Shown: positions 1 through 8,158 of the stretch, piece after piece
Numbering within the stretch: position 1 is the stretch's first letter
Layout of the letters: every line of letters starts with the position of its first letter
Origin: Sphingobium sp. C100
Lineage (GTDB): Bacteria; Pseudomonadota; Alphaproteobacteria; Sphingomonadales; Sphingomonadaceae
Length of the DNA: 50,115 nucleotides
Direction: 5' to 3'
Assembly: GCF_000508185.1 (NCBI RefSeq)
Contig: NZ_AYOY01000145.1
Span: 1-50,115 of the forward strand
Made by a program: the position numbers and the translations under genes
The notes under the pieces: model-generated
What the model was told of the DNA's origin: nothing
The model's input: the letters and a program-made list of their open reading frames with translations, nothing else
Database searches by the model: none

Positions 1-1347
1 GGGCCGGACTATCGGCCGCCCGCCACCCCGACCAGCGCCGCCACCCCCTTCATCGGGGCGGCGAGCCCGGCGGTCGCCCAAAGCCCCGCCGACGATCGTT
101 GGTGGCGGCTCTACAGCGATCCGCTGCTCGACGGCCTGGTGCGCGACGCGCTGGCGGCCAACACAGACATCCGCGTCGCCGTCGCCCGGCTGGAGCGCGC
201 CCGCGCCCAGTTGCGCGGCGCCCGATCGGACCGGCTGCCCAGCACCACGCTCAGCGGATCGCCAACCTATGGCCGCGCCAGCCAGGCCCAGACGCTGCCC
301 GGCTTCGACCGGGAAAACTGGACCATCGATATGGGGCTGGACGTCGCCTATGAGGTCGATCTGTTCGGCCGGGTGAAGCGCGGGGTCGAAGCCGCGCGGG
401 GCGACGCCGGCGCGGCGGCGGCGGATGCCGACGCGGTTCGGGTCGCGGTCGTCGCCGACACGGTGCGCGCCTATGTCGACGCCACCGCTTCGGCCGAGCG
501 CATCGCCGTGGCGCAACGGACGGTCGACCTGCTCGACAAGTCGCTGCGCATCACCCAGGCGCGCTTCGACGTCGGCCGGTCCGACCGGCTCGACGTGATC
601 CGCGTCACGTCATTGCGCGACCAGCAGCAGGCGCAGATTCCCGCGCTGCTGGCGGATCGCAACGCCGCGCTGTTCCGCCTCGCCACCCTGACTGGCCGCA
701 CGCCGCAGGATTTGCCCGAAACCGTGCGGGCAGCGCATGAGACGCCGGACCTGAACCAGCCCATCCCGGTCGGCGACGGCCGCGCCCTGCTCGCCCGACG
801 CCCCGACGTGCGCGCGGCGGAACGGCGACTGGCGGCCGACACGGCGCGGATCGGCGTGGCGACGGCGGACCTTTATCCCCGCATCACGCTGGGCGGGTCG
901 ATCGGCACGACGGCGGTGGGCGGCGGCAATCTGTTCGGCGGGGGACCGCTCAACTGGCTGCTGGGGCCGCTCATCAACTGGGCCTTCCCCAACCAGGAAG
1001 CGAACCGCGCCAGGATCGCCGTCGCACGGGCCGATGGCGACGCGGCGCTCGCCAGCTTCGATGGCACCGTGCTGCGCGCGCTGGAGGAGACGGAAACGGC
1101 GCTCTCCACCTATGCCAATGCGCTTCAACGTCGCGCCGCGCTCCAGACCGCGCGGGACGAAGCGGCGCGCGCCGCCCGCATCAGCACCGCGCGCCAGCGT
1201 GAAGGGCAGATTGATTTCCTGGTCGTGCTGGACGCGCTGCGCACCCAGGCGGCGGCCGAGGCAGACCTTGCCGGCGCCGACCGCGCGGTGGCGTTCGCGC
1301 AGGTCGATCTGTTCCGCGCGCTGGGCGGCGGCTGGACGACGACCTGA
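1..1347 (+). CDS. NodT-family RND efflux outer membrane factor, 5' end missing
   Basis: The frame is open from base 1 and ends with TGA at 1345-1347, so the start and the lipoprotein signal lie upstream of the window. The visible part, about 448 residues, begins with GPDYRPPA, the segment that normally follows the lipidated cysteine in NodT proteins. It then shows the two-fold repeated helical/beta pattern of TolC-like outer-membrane channels (YEVDLFGRVKRGVEAARGD, and later ADLYPRITLGGSIG). These proteins form the outer-membrane exit duct of tripartite RND or MFS pumps; the partner pump and adaptor genes are probably upstream. The ATG at 139 is internal and is not the start. Family call is strong, substrate unknown. 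Confidence 0.9.
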   Translation, partial: GPDYRPPATPTSAATPFIGAASPAVAQSPADDRWWRLYSDPLLDGLVRDALAANTDIRVAVARLERARAQLRGARSDRLPSTTLSGSPTYGRASQAQTLPGFDRENWTIDMGLDVAYEVDLFGRVKRGVEAARGDAGAAAADADAVRVAVVADTVRAYVDATASAERIAVAQRTVDLLDKSLRITQARFDVGRSDRLDVIRVTSLRDQQQAQIPALLADRNAALFRLATLTGRTPQDLPETVRAAHETPDLNQPIPVGDGRALLARRPDVRAAERRLAADTARIGVATADLYPRITLGGSIGTTAVGGGNLFGGGPLNWLLGPLINWAFPNQEANRARIAVARADGDAALASFDGTVLRALEETETALSTYANALQRRAALQTARDEAARAARISTARQREGQIDFLVVLDALRTQAAAEADLAGADRAVAFAQVDLFRALGGGWTTT

Positions 1348-1395
1348 CGTTCCGGGGGAGGCGAGGCCGCACGGCCAACGCCTCCCCCGGTTGGA

Positions 1396-1989
1396 TCAGC
1401 CGGGGAAATTACCGGCAAAGGCGAAGGATTCGATCGGATTGCGACCGCTCGGCGCTTCGCGCGCCTGCAACATTTCGGGCAGCATCGCCTTGTCGCCCTG
1501 CCGCCCGATCGCAACTCCCGCCTCGAAGTGAAAGCGGTCGGGCACCGCCAGTTCGGTCCGCGCCCGGTCGAAATCGACCCCGACCATGCCATGGCTATGA
1601 TAGCCCATGCGTGTCGCCTGCAACGCCAGCGTCATCCACGCCGCACCCGCATCGAAGCTGTGGCTGTGCGCCGGCTTGAATTCCTGCGAACCGGGCGCAG
1701 CGATCAGCGTGTCGGACAGAATGAACATCAGCACCGACGCATTTTGCGCCCAGCCCTGGTTGCCCGGCACCAGCAGGTCGAGAAAGCGGCTCCAGTCAGC
1801 ACCGTCGCGCCGCGCGTAGAGAAAGCGCCAGGGCTGATAATTGAACGCCGACGGCGCCCAGCGTGCCGCATCCAGCATCGTGTCGAGATCTTCCTGCGGC
1901 ATCACCGAGGAATCGAAGGCGCGGGGCGACCAGCGCTCCAGGAACAGGGGATCGACGGCGCGTGTGACGGCGCGGGGGTTTGTAGCCAT
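1396..1989 (-). CDS. nitroreductase family protein
   Basis: A 197-residue protein of the FMN-dependent nitroreductase fold. The N-terminal RWSPRAFD segment and the following DAARWAPSAFNYQPWRF segment are the phosphate- and flavin-contacting parts typical of the family, and the C-terminal region carries an AIGRQGD-like strand. Length is normal for single-domain nitroreductases. The ATG at 1989 has GAGGAA a few bases upstream. It faces the efflux gene convergently with a 48-base gap. Such enzymes reduce nitro compounds, quinones or enones with NAD(P)H; the substrate cannot be told from sequence. Confidence 0.88.
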   Translation of the reverse strand: MATNPRAVTRAVDPLFLERWSPRAFDSSVMPQEDLDTMLDAARWAPSAFNYQPWRFLYARRDGADWSRFLDLLVPGNQGWAQNASVLMFILSDTLIAAPGSQEFKPAHSHSFDAGAAWMTLALQATRMGYHSHGMVGVDFDRARTELAVPDRFHFEAGVAIGRQGDKAMLPEMLQAREAPSGRNPIESFAFAGNFPG

Positions 1990-2099
1990 GATATTCCTCG
2001 CAAGGGTGGACCCGGCGCTTCATGCACCGCGGTTCATCCGCTGCGAAGATCAAAAAAAAGCAACGCTTCGTTTAGTCGGGCTTTATTGGGCAGGATCGC

Positions 2100-2264
2100 C
2101 TAACGGGCGCCTTCGCACGCCACGATACGCGGCGCATCCTCTTCACAGGATCGGTCGTCGCCAGCCTGTTCCAGCAGGATGATAGCGGGTTCGCGGAACA
2201 TCGCCTGTGTCAGGCGGCTCCACCAGGACGCATTTTGCGTCTCGTCCAGTTGTGATTCGTTCAT
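2100..2264 (-). CDS. small acidic protein of unknown function (54 aa)
   Basis: A short frame with ATG at 2264, preceded on the minus strand by GAAGGAGAGCC, a strong ribosome binding site at proper distance. The product starts MNESQLDETQNASWWSRL and has a hydrophobic stretch (AIILLEQAG) followed by an acidic, two-cysteine tail. I do not recognise the family. An imperfect palindrome at 2296-2310 lies about 30 bases upstream of the start, where a promoter or operator would sit. A longer in-frame extension upstream to 2621 runs antisense into the fructokinase gene and has no start signal, so the short form is preferred. Confidence 0.55.
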   Translation of the reverse strand: MNESQLDETQNASWWSRLTQAMFREPAIILLEQAGDDRSCEEDAPRIVACEGAR

Positions 2265-2295
2265 GGCTCTCCTTCTCGCCGACTCGTGCAGCTTA

Positions 2296-2310
2296 CTATC
2301 AATATGATAG
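2296..2310. promoter_or_regulatory. candidate operator palindrome
   Basis: CTATCA and TGATAG form perfect 6-base arms around ATA. The site lies in an AT-richer patch between the 54-residue gene (minus) and the fructokinase-like gene (plus), so it could control either. It does not match the TTGTCGGAGTAA motif of the arabinose locus. No regulator for it is visible. Confidence 0.4.
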
Positions 2311-2499
2311 ACAATCGGCGCCCAAGCAATGCTCGACCCGCCGACAGAAATGCTTGGGACGATGGGCCGGGCGACTGGAGCATGGGGCGATCCTGTTTTA
2401 GGAAGGGACCGCCTATCCCCATGCCCCCTCCCGTCAAGGTGCCGCCATGCCCGTTTCCCGCCCTTTCCGCTTCGCTCCATCGTGCCGGCGCCAGCGCGG

Positions 2500-3411
2500 A
2501 TGACCGCCGGGCCGCTGGTGGCCGGCGTGGAGCTGGGCGGGACGAAGGTCGTCGTGCTGCGCGCGCGGGGACGGGACATTGTGGACCGGGTCACGATCCC
2601 GACGACGACGCCCGGCGACACATTGGGACAGGCGCGTCAACTTCTGGCCGGATGGCAGGCGGACCATGGCTTCGCCGCGCTGGGCATCGCCTCCTTCGGA
2701 CCGCTGCGGCTCGACCGGGCGGCAACGGATTTCGGCCATATGCTGCCCACGCCAAAGCCGCATTGGACCGGCGCGGACATTTGGGGGGCGCTGACCGCCG
2801 CCCTCGCCTGTCCGGCGGCGATCGACACCGACGTCAATGGCGCGGCCCTGGCGGAGGCGCGCTGGGGCGCGGGCGCGCAGGGTCATTCCGACTGCCTTTG
2901 CTATCTCACCATCGGCACGGGCCTTGGCGGCGGCTTCGCCATTCATGGGCGACCGCTTCATGGCGCGATGCACCCGGAGCTGGGCCATATATTGGTGCGC
3001 CGTGCGCCGGACGACCCCTTTGCGGGCGCCTGCCGTTTTCATGGCGACTGTATCGAAGGGCTGGTCAGCGGTCCCGCCCTGGCGGCACGCTTCGGTGTGG
3101 CGGGGGACGCGATCGCCGCGGACGATCCACGGTGGGATCATGTCGCCCACGACATCGCGCAGCTTGTCGGCACGATCCTGCTCACCACCGCCGCGCGGCA
3201 GGTACTGATCGGCGGGGGCGTCGGCATGGGCCGGGCCGGGCTGCTAGACCGGGTTCGCGACCGGGTGCTGGCGCAGCTCAACGGCTATTTGCCCTTCGTC
3301 ACTGCTGAAACGATCGCGCAGATCGTCCGTCCGCCTGCACTGAGGGACCAGGCGGGACCGCTGGGTGCGGTGGCGCTGGCGCTGGATGCGCTGGAGCATG
3401 ACCCCTGCTGA
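2500..3411 (+). CDS. ROK-family sugar kinase, fructokinase-like
   Basis: The chosen start gives 303 residues beginning MTAGPLVAGVELGGTKVVV, placing the ATP phosphate-binding GVELGGTK motif at the N-terminus as in ROK kinases. The zinc and substrate segment follows: a HPELGHI motif, then CRFHGDCIEGLVSGPA, whose Cys/His spacing is that of the bacterial ROK fructokinases. The second phosphate motif GTGLGGGF and a late glycine-rich GGGVGMGR are present. The frame stays open upstream to an ATG at 2329, but that 57-residue extension is low-complexity and lacks family signal; GTG at 2482 is an alternative. Likely phosphorylates fructose (or mannose) with ATP in the cytosol. No sucrose or mannan genes are adjacent. 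Confidence 0.85.
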   Translation: MTAGPLVAGVELGGTKVVVLRARGRDIVDRVTIPTTTPGDTLGQARQLLAGWQADHGFAALGIASFGPLRLDRAATDFGHMLPTPKPHWTGADIWGALTAALACPAAIDTDVNGAALAEARWGAGAQGHSDCLCYLTIGTGLGGGFAIHGRPLHGAMHPELGHILVRRAPDDPFAGACRFHGDCIEGLVSGPALAARFGVAGDAIAADDPRWDHVAHDIAQLVGTILLTTAARQVLIGGGVGMGRAGLLDRVRDRVLAQLNGYLPFVTAETIAQIVRPPALRDQAGPLGAVALALDALEHDPC

Positions 3412-3591
3412 GCCACCGACGCGATAAGTGGAGCGGAGGGGAAAATCGACCCGGACAACCCCGCGGCGCGTGCAGTTCGCCAAAGGGCTGTCCGGGCGCA
3501 ACATCGTCTACTTTGGAGAGGTATGACAACGTTGTCGCCGATCCCTAGGGCTTTTCCCCGGATGATGCAACCGCCTTCATGCCGCCATGCG

Positions 3592-3632
3592 AAAAAGGGG
3601 CGGATGGCCGGCATCGCCAACGCATCCGCCCC
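3592..3632 (-). terminator. intrinsic terminator after the lactonase gene
   Basis: GGGGCGGATG (3597-3606) pairs perfectly with CATCCGCCCC (3623-3632). Read on the minus strand the stem is followed by five T residues (AAAAA at 3592-3596 on plus). It lies 24 bases past the stop of the SMP-30 gene and so ends the epimerase-lactonase operon. Confidence 0.8.
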
Positions 3633-3656
3633 TCCATCCGTCACGCGATCGCGCGA

Positions 3657-4517
3657 TCAACCCGCAAAGAGATGCGTCGGCAATCCTTGCGCGCCGCTTT
3701 CAACCTCGAAGAAACCGCCGTCAAACTCGGTCGGATCGTCCAGCCCCACAGTGGCGGAGCTGACGAACATGCGGTCAAGGCCGGGACCGCCGAAGCAGAT
3801 ATTGGTCACCTGCCGCGCAGGCATGACGATCGCCCGGTCCAGCGTCCCGTCGGGCGTGAAGCGGCTGATCCGGCTGCCGCCCCAATGGGCGACCCACAGA
3901 TGATTGTCAGCGTCCACCGTCATGCCGTCGGGATAGCCGTCTTCCTCCGCAAAGCGGATGAACACAGTGCGATCGCGGACATTGCCGTCGGCGTCGCGGG
4001 CGAAGCGGTAGAGGGTTCGCCGCGCCGTGTCGCTATGGTAGAGCCAGTTGCCGCAGGCCGAAAAAGCAGGGCCGTTCGGCACGCGATAACCGGTGTCGAC
4101 CGCATCCCATGTCAGGTCCGGCGCCAATCGGTAAAGCGCGCCGACATCCTGTTCCTCGGCCATGTCCATGGTGCCGCACCAGATATGGCCATGGGCATCG
4201 ACCTTGCCATCATTCATCCGGCTGCCGGGCAGATGCGGTTCGGGATCGCCGATCGGCGTGATCGCCAGCGGGTCCAGGGCCAGGGACTTGAACCCGCTCT
4301 GGAAGCCGCCGATGAAGCCGCCCCGCGCCCGCTCCGCGACCCAGCCCAGCGGCTCGGGCATCGCCCAGCGCTCAACCGCGCCGTCGCCAAGCGACAGGCG
4401 GTTGAGCGCGGGCGCCAGGATATCAACCCAATAGACGGCATTGTCCCGCGCCGACCACAGCGTTCCTTCGCCCAGCCGGTCCGCGCCGTCGCGCGGGATC
4501 ATCCGCCAATCGGGCAT
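3657..4517 (-). CDS. SMP-30/gluconolactonase-family sugar lactonase, probable L-arabinonolactonase
   Basis: A 286-residue six-bladed propeller of the SMP-30/LRE family. The divalent-metal ligands are recognisable: Glu17 in RLGEGTLW, Asn102 in RMNDGKVD, Asn148 in VPNGPAF and Asp197 in GYPDGMTVD. There is no signal peptide, so it is cytosolic. Family members hydrolyse aldonolactones to aldonates. Its ATG overlaps the stop of the upstream epimerase gene by one base (TGATG), implying translational coupling. In this locus, next to a sugar 1-dehydrogenase and an AraD1-type enzyme, L-arabinono-1,4-lactone is the most likely substrate; galactono- or gluconolactone is possible. Specificity is inferred from context. 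Confidence 0.85.
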   Translation of the reverse strand: MPDWRMIPRDGADRLGEGTLWSARDNAVYWVDILAPALNRLSLGDGAVERWAMPEPLGWVAERARGGFIGGFQSGFKSLALDPLAITPIGDPEPHLPGSRMNDGKVDAHGHIWCGTMDMAEEQDVGALYRLAPDLTWDAVDTGYRVPNGPAFSACGNWLYHSDTARRTLYRFARDADGNVRDRTVFIRFAEEDGYPDGMTVDADNHLWVAHWGGSRISRFTPDGTLDRAIVMPARQVTNICFGGPGLDRMFVSSATVGLDDPTEFDGGFFEVESGAQGLPTHLFAG

Positions 4518-5668
4518 CAGCGCTTCACCGACAGACGATAGATCATCTGATGGTGATAGGGCTTGCCCGGATCGACGCGCGCCGACAGGAAATTGTCGTG
4601 ATTGGGCGAGTCGGGGAATTTCTGCGGCTCCAGCGCGATGCCGTCGCCCATGCGGTAGAGATGCCCGCTTTTGCCGATGAACGTGCCGTCCAGGAAATTA
4701 CCGGTGTAGAATTGCACGCCCGGTTCGGTCGTCAGCACTTCGAGCACGCGACCCGACGCCGGGTCTTCCAGCCGCGCCGCCAGTTCCGGTGCCTTGGTCA
4801 GCCCCTTGTCCAGCGCCATATTATGGTCATAGCCGCGCCCATAGACGATCTGCTGGTCGCGCCCGTCGCGAATGCCGTCGGCCACCCGGCGGGGGGCGCG
4901 GAAATCGAACACGCTGCCCTCGACCGGCTTGAGTTCGCCCGTCGGGATCAGATTGGCGTCGACGGGCGTATAGGCCTTCGCCGGGATCGTCAGCATATGG
5001 CCCAGCGCGCCGTCGGGCGATCCTTCACCCTGAAGATTGAAGATGGCGTGGTTGGTCATGTTGACGATGGTCGGCTTGTCGGTCTTCGCGTCGAAGGCGA
5101 TGCCCAGATTGCCGCTCTCGTCCAGCGTGTAGGTGACGGTCACGTCCAGCTTGCCGGGATAGCCCGAATCGCCGTCCGGGCTGGTCAGCGCCAGCACCGC
5201 CTTCGCCGTTGGCCCGCTTTTCAGCGACACGACCTTCCAGACCTGCTTGTCGAAGCCCTTGCCGCCGCCATGCAGCGAATTGACGTCATTGTCGTTGACC
5301 GGCAGCTGAAAGGCCTTGCCGTCGAGCGTGAATTTACCGGCGGCGATGCGGTTGGCATAGCGGCCCACGGTCACGCCGAAATAATTGGGATGGTCGACAT
5401 AATCCTTGACGTCGTCATAGCCCAGCAGGACGTCGGCGACCTGCCCGTCCCTGCCCGGCGCCATCAGCGACTGGAGCGTTGCGCCATAGGTCAGGATCTT
5501 TGCCGACACCCCTTGGCCATTGGTCAGGGTCAGCGTTTCGAGCGCCGTCCCGTCGGCCAGATTGCCCGCCGGCGCGCGGCTGGCGTCCGCCGCCATCGCC
5601 GAACCGCTTGCGAGCGTGAGGGCCAGCCCGTATGACAACGCTGTTTTAAAATCGACGACCTTCCGCAT
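4517..5668 (-). CDS. exported aldose 1-epimerase
   Basis: A 383-residue GalM-type mutarotase. The first 27 residues are a clear Sec signal peptide (charged MRKVVDFK, hydrophobic core, cut after SAMA), so the enzyme should act in the periplasm. Family motifs include LTNGQGVSAKILTYGATLQSL, NRIAAGKF, NSLHGGGKGFDKQVW with the active-site His, TNHAIFNLQG, and the late catalytic Glu region (LEPQKFPDSPNH). The ATG at 5668 follows GGGAGG. It heads a two-gene operon with the lactonase and diverges from the sugar transporter across a candidate operator. It probably interconverts alpha and beta anomers of released arabinose or galactose before uptake. Confidence 0.92.
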   Translation of the reverse strand: MRKVVDFKTALSYGLALTLASGSAMAADASRAPAGNLADGTALETLTLTNGQGVSAKILTYGATLQSLMAPGRDGQVADVLLGYDDVKDYVDHPNYFGVTVGRYANRIAAGKFTLDGKAFQLPVNDNDVNSLHGGGKGFDKQVWKVVSLKSGPTAKAVLALTSPDGDSGYPGKLDVTVTYTLDESGNLGIAFDAKTDKPTIVNMTNHAIFNLQGEGSPDGALGHMLTIPAKAYTPVDANLIPTGELKPVEGSVFDFRAPRRVADGIRDGRDQQIVYGRGYDHNMALDKGLTKAPELAARLEDPASGRVLEVLTTEPGVQFYTGNFLDGTFIGKSGHLYRMGDGIALEPQKFPDSPNHDNFLSARVDPGKPYHHQMIYRLSVKR

Positions 5669-5707
5669 TGGACTTCCTCCCGATGACGCACGCCCATTGA
5701 CGGGCCG

Positions 5708-5730
5708 TTGTCGGGGATATACTCCGACAA
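5708..5730. promoter_or_regulatory. inverted pair of the TTGTCGG operator motif
   Basis: TTGTCGG (5708-5714) and CCGACAA (5724-5730) are perfect inverted copies separated by nine bases, in the divergent control region between the epimerase and the transporter. The minus-strand reading TTGTCGGAGTAT resembles sites at 8053, 12873, 14507 and 14522. Proposed operator of the GntR/FCD regulator at 7209-7973; binding is inferred. Confidence 0.55.
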
Positions 5731-5792
5731 AATCGGCGTGCGCAACCCTTGATCGGTCGCTCGCTTAATGGAACTGCACTGGAGAAGGATGA

Positions 5793-7100
5793 ATGGCAGG
5801 ACCGATCTCGTCTGGCGCTGCGCCAGTCGCAACGCATAACCCCGGCACGCGCTACGGCCCCGCGCTCGCGCTGCTCGCCAGCCTCTTCTTCATGTGGGGC
5901 TTCATCACCGTCATCAACAACACGTTGCTGCCCCATCTGCGCAGCGTGTTCGACCTCAGCTACACCCAGACGACGCTGATCGAATCGGTGTGGTTCATCG
6001 CCTATTTCTTCGCATCCATCCCCTCGGCCAAGCTGATCGAGCGGGTCGGCTACCAGAAATCGATGGTGATCGGCCTGCTCATCATGGCGGCGGGCGCGCT
6101 GGGCATGACGCTGGCGGCGTCCATCCCCTCCTATGGCGTGACCCTGGTCATGCTGTTCATCATCGCCAGCGGCATCACCCTGCTCCAGGTTGCGGCCAAC
6201 CCCTATGTCGCGGTCGTCGGCAAGCCCGAAACCGCTTCCTCGCGGCTCAACCTGGTCCAGGCGATGAATTCGGCGGGCACGATGCTGGCGCCCATGTTCG
6301 GCGCCTATCTGATCCTTGGCCGGTCGAAGGGCGGCACGGCGCAGGGCGAGATCGTCCTGACGCAGGCCGAACGGATGGCCGACGCGCAGTCGGTGATCCT
6401 GCCCTATGTGCTGGTCGCCATTGTGTTGGCCGTGCTGGCCGTGGTCATCGCGCGCTTCCCGCTGCCCGCCATGGGCAATGCGACGCAGCGCCACAACAAG
6501 GAAGAGCGCAAGAAACATTCGCTCTGGAACCATCGCAACCTGGTGTTCGGCATCCCGGCGATCTTCATCTACCTGATCGCGGAAATCGGCGTCGCCAACC
6601 TGTTCGTCAATTTCGTCAGCCAGCCGCAGATCGCCAACCTCACCCATGAGCAGGCGGGCAATTACCTGACCTTCCTGTGGGGCGGGATGATGGTCGGCCG
6701 CTTTGCAGGGTCTGCGATCATGCAGCGGTTCGATGCGGGCCATGTGCTGGCCGCCTTCTCGATCGGCGCGTTCATCGTGATGCTGGTGACGGTCTTCACG
6801 ACCGGGCCGGTCGCCATGTGGTCGCTGATCCTGGTGGGCCTGTTCCACTCGATCATGTTCCCGACCATCTTCACCCTGGGCATCAAGGGGCTGGGGCCGC
6901 TGACCGAGGAAGGATCGGGCCTGCTCATCATGGCGATCGCCGGTGGCGCGCTGGTGGTGGTGCAGGGCTGGATGGCCGACATGTACGGTCTCCAGACCAG
7001 CTTCCTGTTGACTGCGGCCTGCGAACTCTACGTCCTCTTCTATGCGCTGTGGGGGTCCAAGCCCACCCACGCGCTGCCCGATCAGCAGATCGCGCAATAA
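5793..7100 (+). CDS. MFS sugar transporter, FucP/GluP type
   Basis: A 435-residue protein with about 12 membrane segments, normal for the FucP/GluP branch of the major facilitator superfamily. The first helix has the characteristic FFMWGFITVINNTLLPHL, and the loop after helix 2 carries the Lys/Glu-rich AKLIERVGYQKS stretch. Family members are proton-coupled importers of fucose, glucose, galactose or arabinose in the inner membrane. Start ATG at 5793 follows GGAGAAGG. It is alone in its transcript: divergent operator upstream, strong bidirectional terminator downstream. In this locus L-arabinose (or galactose) is the expected cargo. Confidence 0.9.
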   Translation: MAGPISSGAAPVATHNPGTRYGPALALLASLFFMWGFITVINNTLLPHLRSVFDLSYTQTTLIESVWFIAYFFASIPSAKLIERVGYQKSMVIGLLIMAAGALGMTLAASIPSYGVTLVMLFIIASGITLLQVAANPYVAVVGKPETASSRLNLVQAMNSAGTMLAPMFGAYLILGRSKGGTAQGEIVLTQAERMADAQSVILPYVLVAIVLAVLAVVIARFPLPAMGNATQRHNKEERKKHSLWNHRNLVFGIPAIFIYLIAEIGVANLFVNFVSQPQIANLTHEQAGNYLTFLWGGMMVGRFAGSAIMQRFDAGHVLAAFSIGAFIVMLVTVFTTGPVAMWSLILVGLFHSIMFPTIFTLGIKGLGPLTEEGSGLLIMAIAGGALVVVQGWMADMYGLQTSFLLTAACELYVLFYALWGSKPTHALPDQQIAQ

Positions 7101-7125
7101 CGAGCCGGGGTCGCACTCGGACGGC

Positions 7126-7164
7126 AAAAGGGCCGGAGCGAATTTGTCCGCTCCGGCCCTTTTT
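7126..7164. terminator. bidirectional intrinsic terminator
   Basis: GGGCCGGAGCG (7130-7140) pairs with CGCTCCGGCCC (7149-7159), with TTTTT after it on plus and AAAA before it at 7126-7129 (a T run on minus). It separates the convergent transporter and regulator genes and can serve both. Confidence 0.88.
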
Positions 7165-7208
7165 GTTTGCTCGCAATGGCCCCGCCCCCAGGCGTGGAGC
7201 GGAGCGGA

Positions 7209-7973
7209 TCAGCGCGCCATCGCGCTCGCCGTATCCTCCAGCGCCAGATCGACCAACATCCCCATCGCCTCCGCCGCCGCCGCCGGATCGCCCGCGACGA
7301 TCGCGTCATAGACGCGGACATGGTCGGGAATGGGGTTGCGCGGCAGGGCGCGGGCGCGCTGCTTATATTGAGTCGTCCAGTTGACCGCCGCGCCGATGCT
7401 GGCGGTCAGCACCAGCAGCGCGTCATTGCGGGTCGCGTTCAATATAGCATTGTGAAAATCGCGGTCCGCCGCGCGCCCGGCTTCGGTCGCCAGCGTGTGG
7501 CGGCGCATCGCAGCCAGCGCGTCCTTCATGATCTTGATGTCGTCCTTGTCGCGCCGCTGCGCCGCCAGCCGCGCGGCCGCCGGCTCGACAATGGCGCGCA
7601 GTTCGAACAGGTCGCGCACGAACTGGATGTCCGGCTCGCCGGCAAAGGCCCAGGCCAGCACATCGGGGTCGAGCAGGTTCCAGCGATTGCGCGGCAGCAC
7701 GCGCGTGCCCGCCTTGGGCCGGCTTTCGACCAGCCCCTTGGCGGTCAGCACCTGGATCGCCTCACGATAGGCGCTGCGCGACACTTCCAGTTCCTCGGCA
7801 AAGGCCACTTCGCCCGACAGCGTGTCGCCGGGCTGATATTGCCCCGACAAGATCGCCGTGCCCAGCTTGTGCGCGATGGCGCCATGCAGCCGTCGTCCCG
7901 GCCCCCTCGCCGCTCGGCCGTTGCCGCCTTTTTCCGTCTCATCCGTTCGCAAAGACGGATTTTCCTTCACCAT
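7209..7973 (-). CDS. GntR-family transcriptional regulator with FCD domain
   Basis: A 254-residue regulator. Residues about 28-93 form the GntR winged helix (AILSGQYQPGDTLSGE, then VSRSAYREAIQVLTAKGLV and a PKAGTRV wing). Residues about 110-235 form the all-helical FCD ligand-binding domain with its metal-binding Asp/His positions (DRDFHNAIL, later DHVRVYDAI). The ATG at 7973 is preceded by GGGAGGAGCCCGA; the in-frame ATG at 8006 has no ribosome binding site, so the shorter form is chosen. FCD regulators usually repress sugar-acid or sugar catabolic genes and release DNA on binding a pathway intermediate. It sits in the middle of the arabinose locus and is the likely reader of the TTGTCGGAGTAA-like sites. 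Confidence 0.9.
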   Translation of the reverse strand: MVKENPSLRTDETEKGGNGRAARGPGRRLHGAIAHKLGTAILSGQYQPGDTLSGEVAFAEELEVSRSAYREAIQVLTAKGLVESRPKAGTRVLPRNRWNLLDPDVLAWAFAGEPDIQFVRDLFELRAIVEPAAARLAAQRRDKDDIKIMKDALAAMRRHTLATEAGRAADRDFHNAILNATRNDALLVLTASIGAAVNWTTQYKQRARALPRNPIPDHVRVYDAIVAGDPAAAAEAMGMLVDLALEDTASAMAR

Positions 7974-8052
7974 TCGGGCTCCTCCCACCTCCATCCTATG
8001 AGGCATGTTTTAGCGTAGAATACAATCATTGCCTTTACCATCACCCTGTAAT

Positions 8053-8064
8053 ATGTCGGAGTAA
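8053..8064 (+). promoter_or_regulatory. candidate GntR operator upstream of the arabinose catabolic operon
   Basis: ATGTCGGAGTAA matches the motif found at 5708-5730 and 14507-14534. It lies between the divergent regulator (start 7973) and the AraD1-type gene (start 8159), where it could give autoregulation and control of the operon. Confidence 0.5.
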
Positions 8065-8158
8065 TTGGGAATCATCGTCGCGCCGGCACCGCCCGACGCG
8101 GCGCTTTGCTTTTTGTCGAGGAACCAGCGCCGACAGGGCGTGCGGGAGGAGAGTTTTC

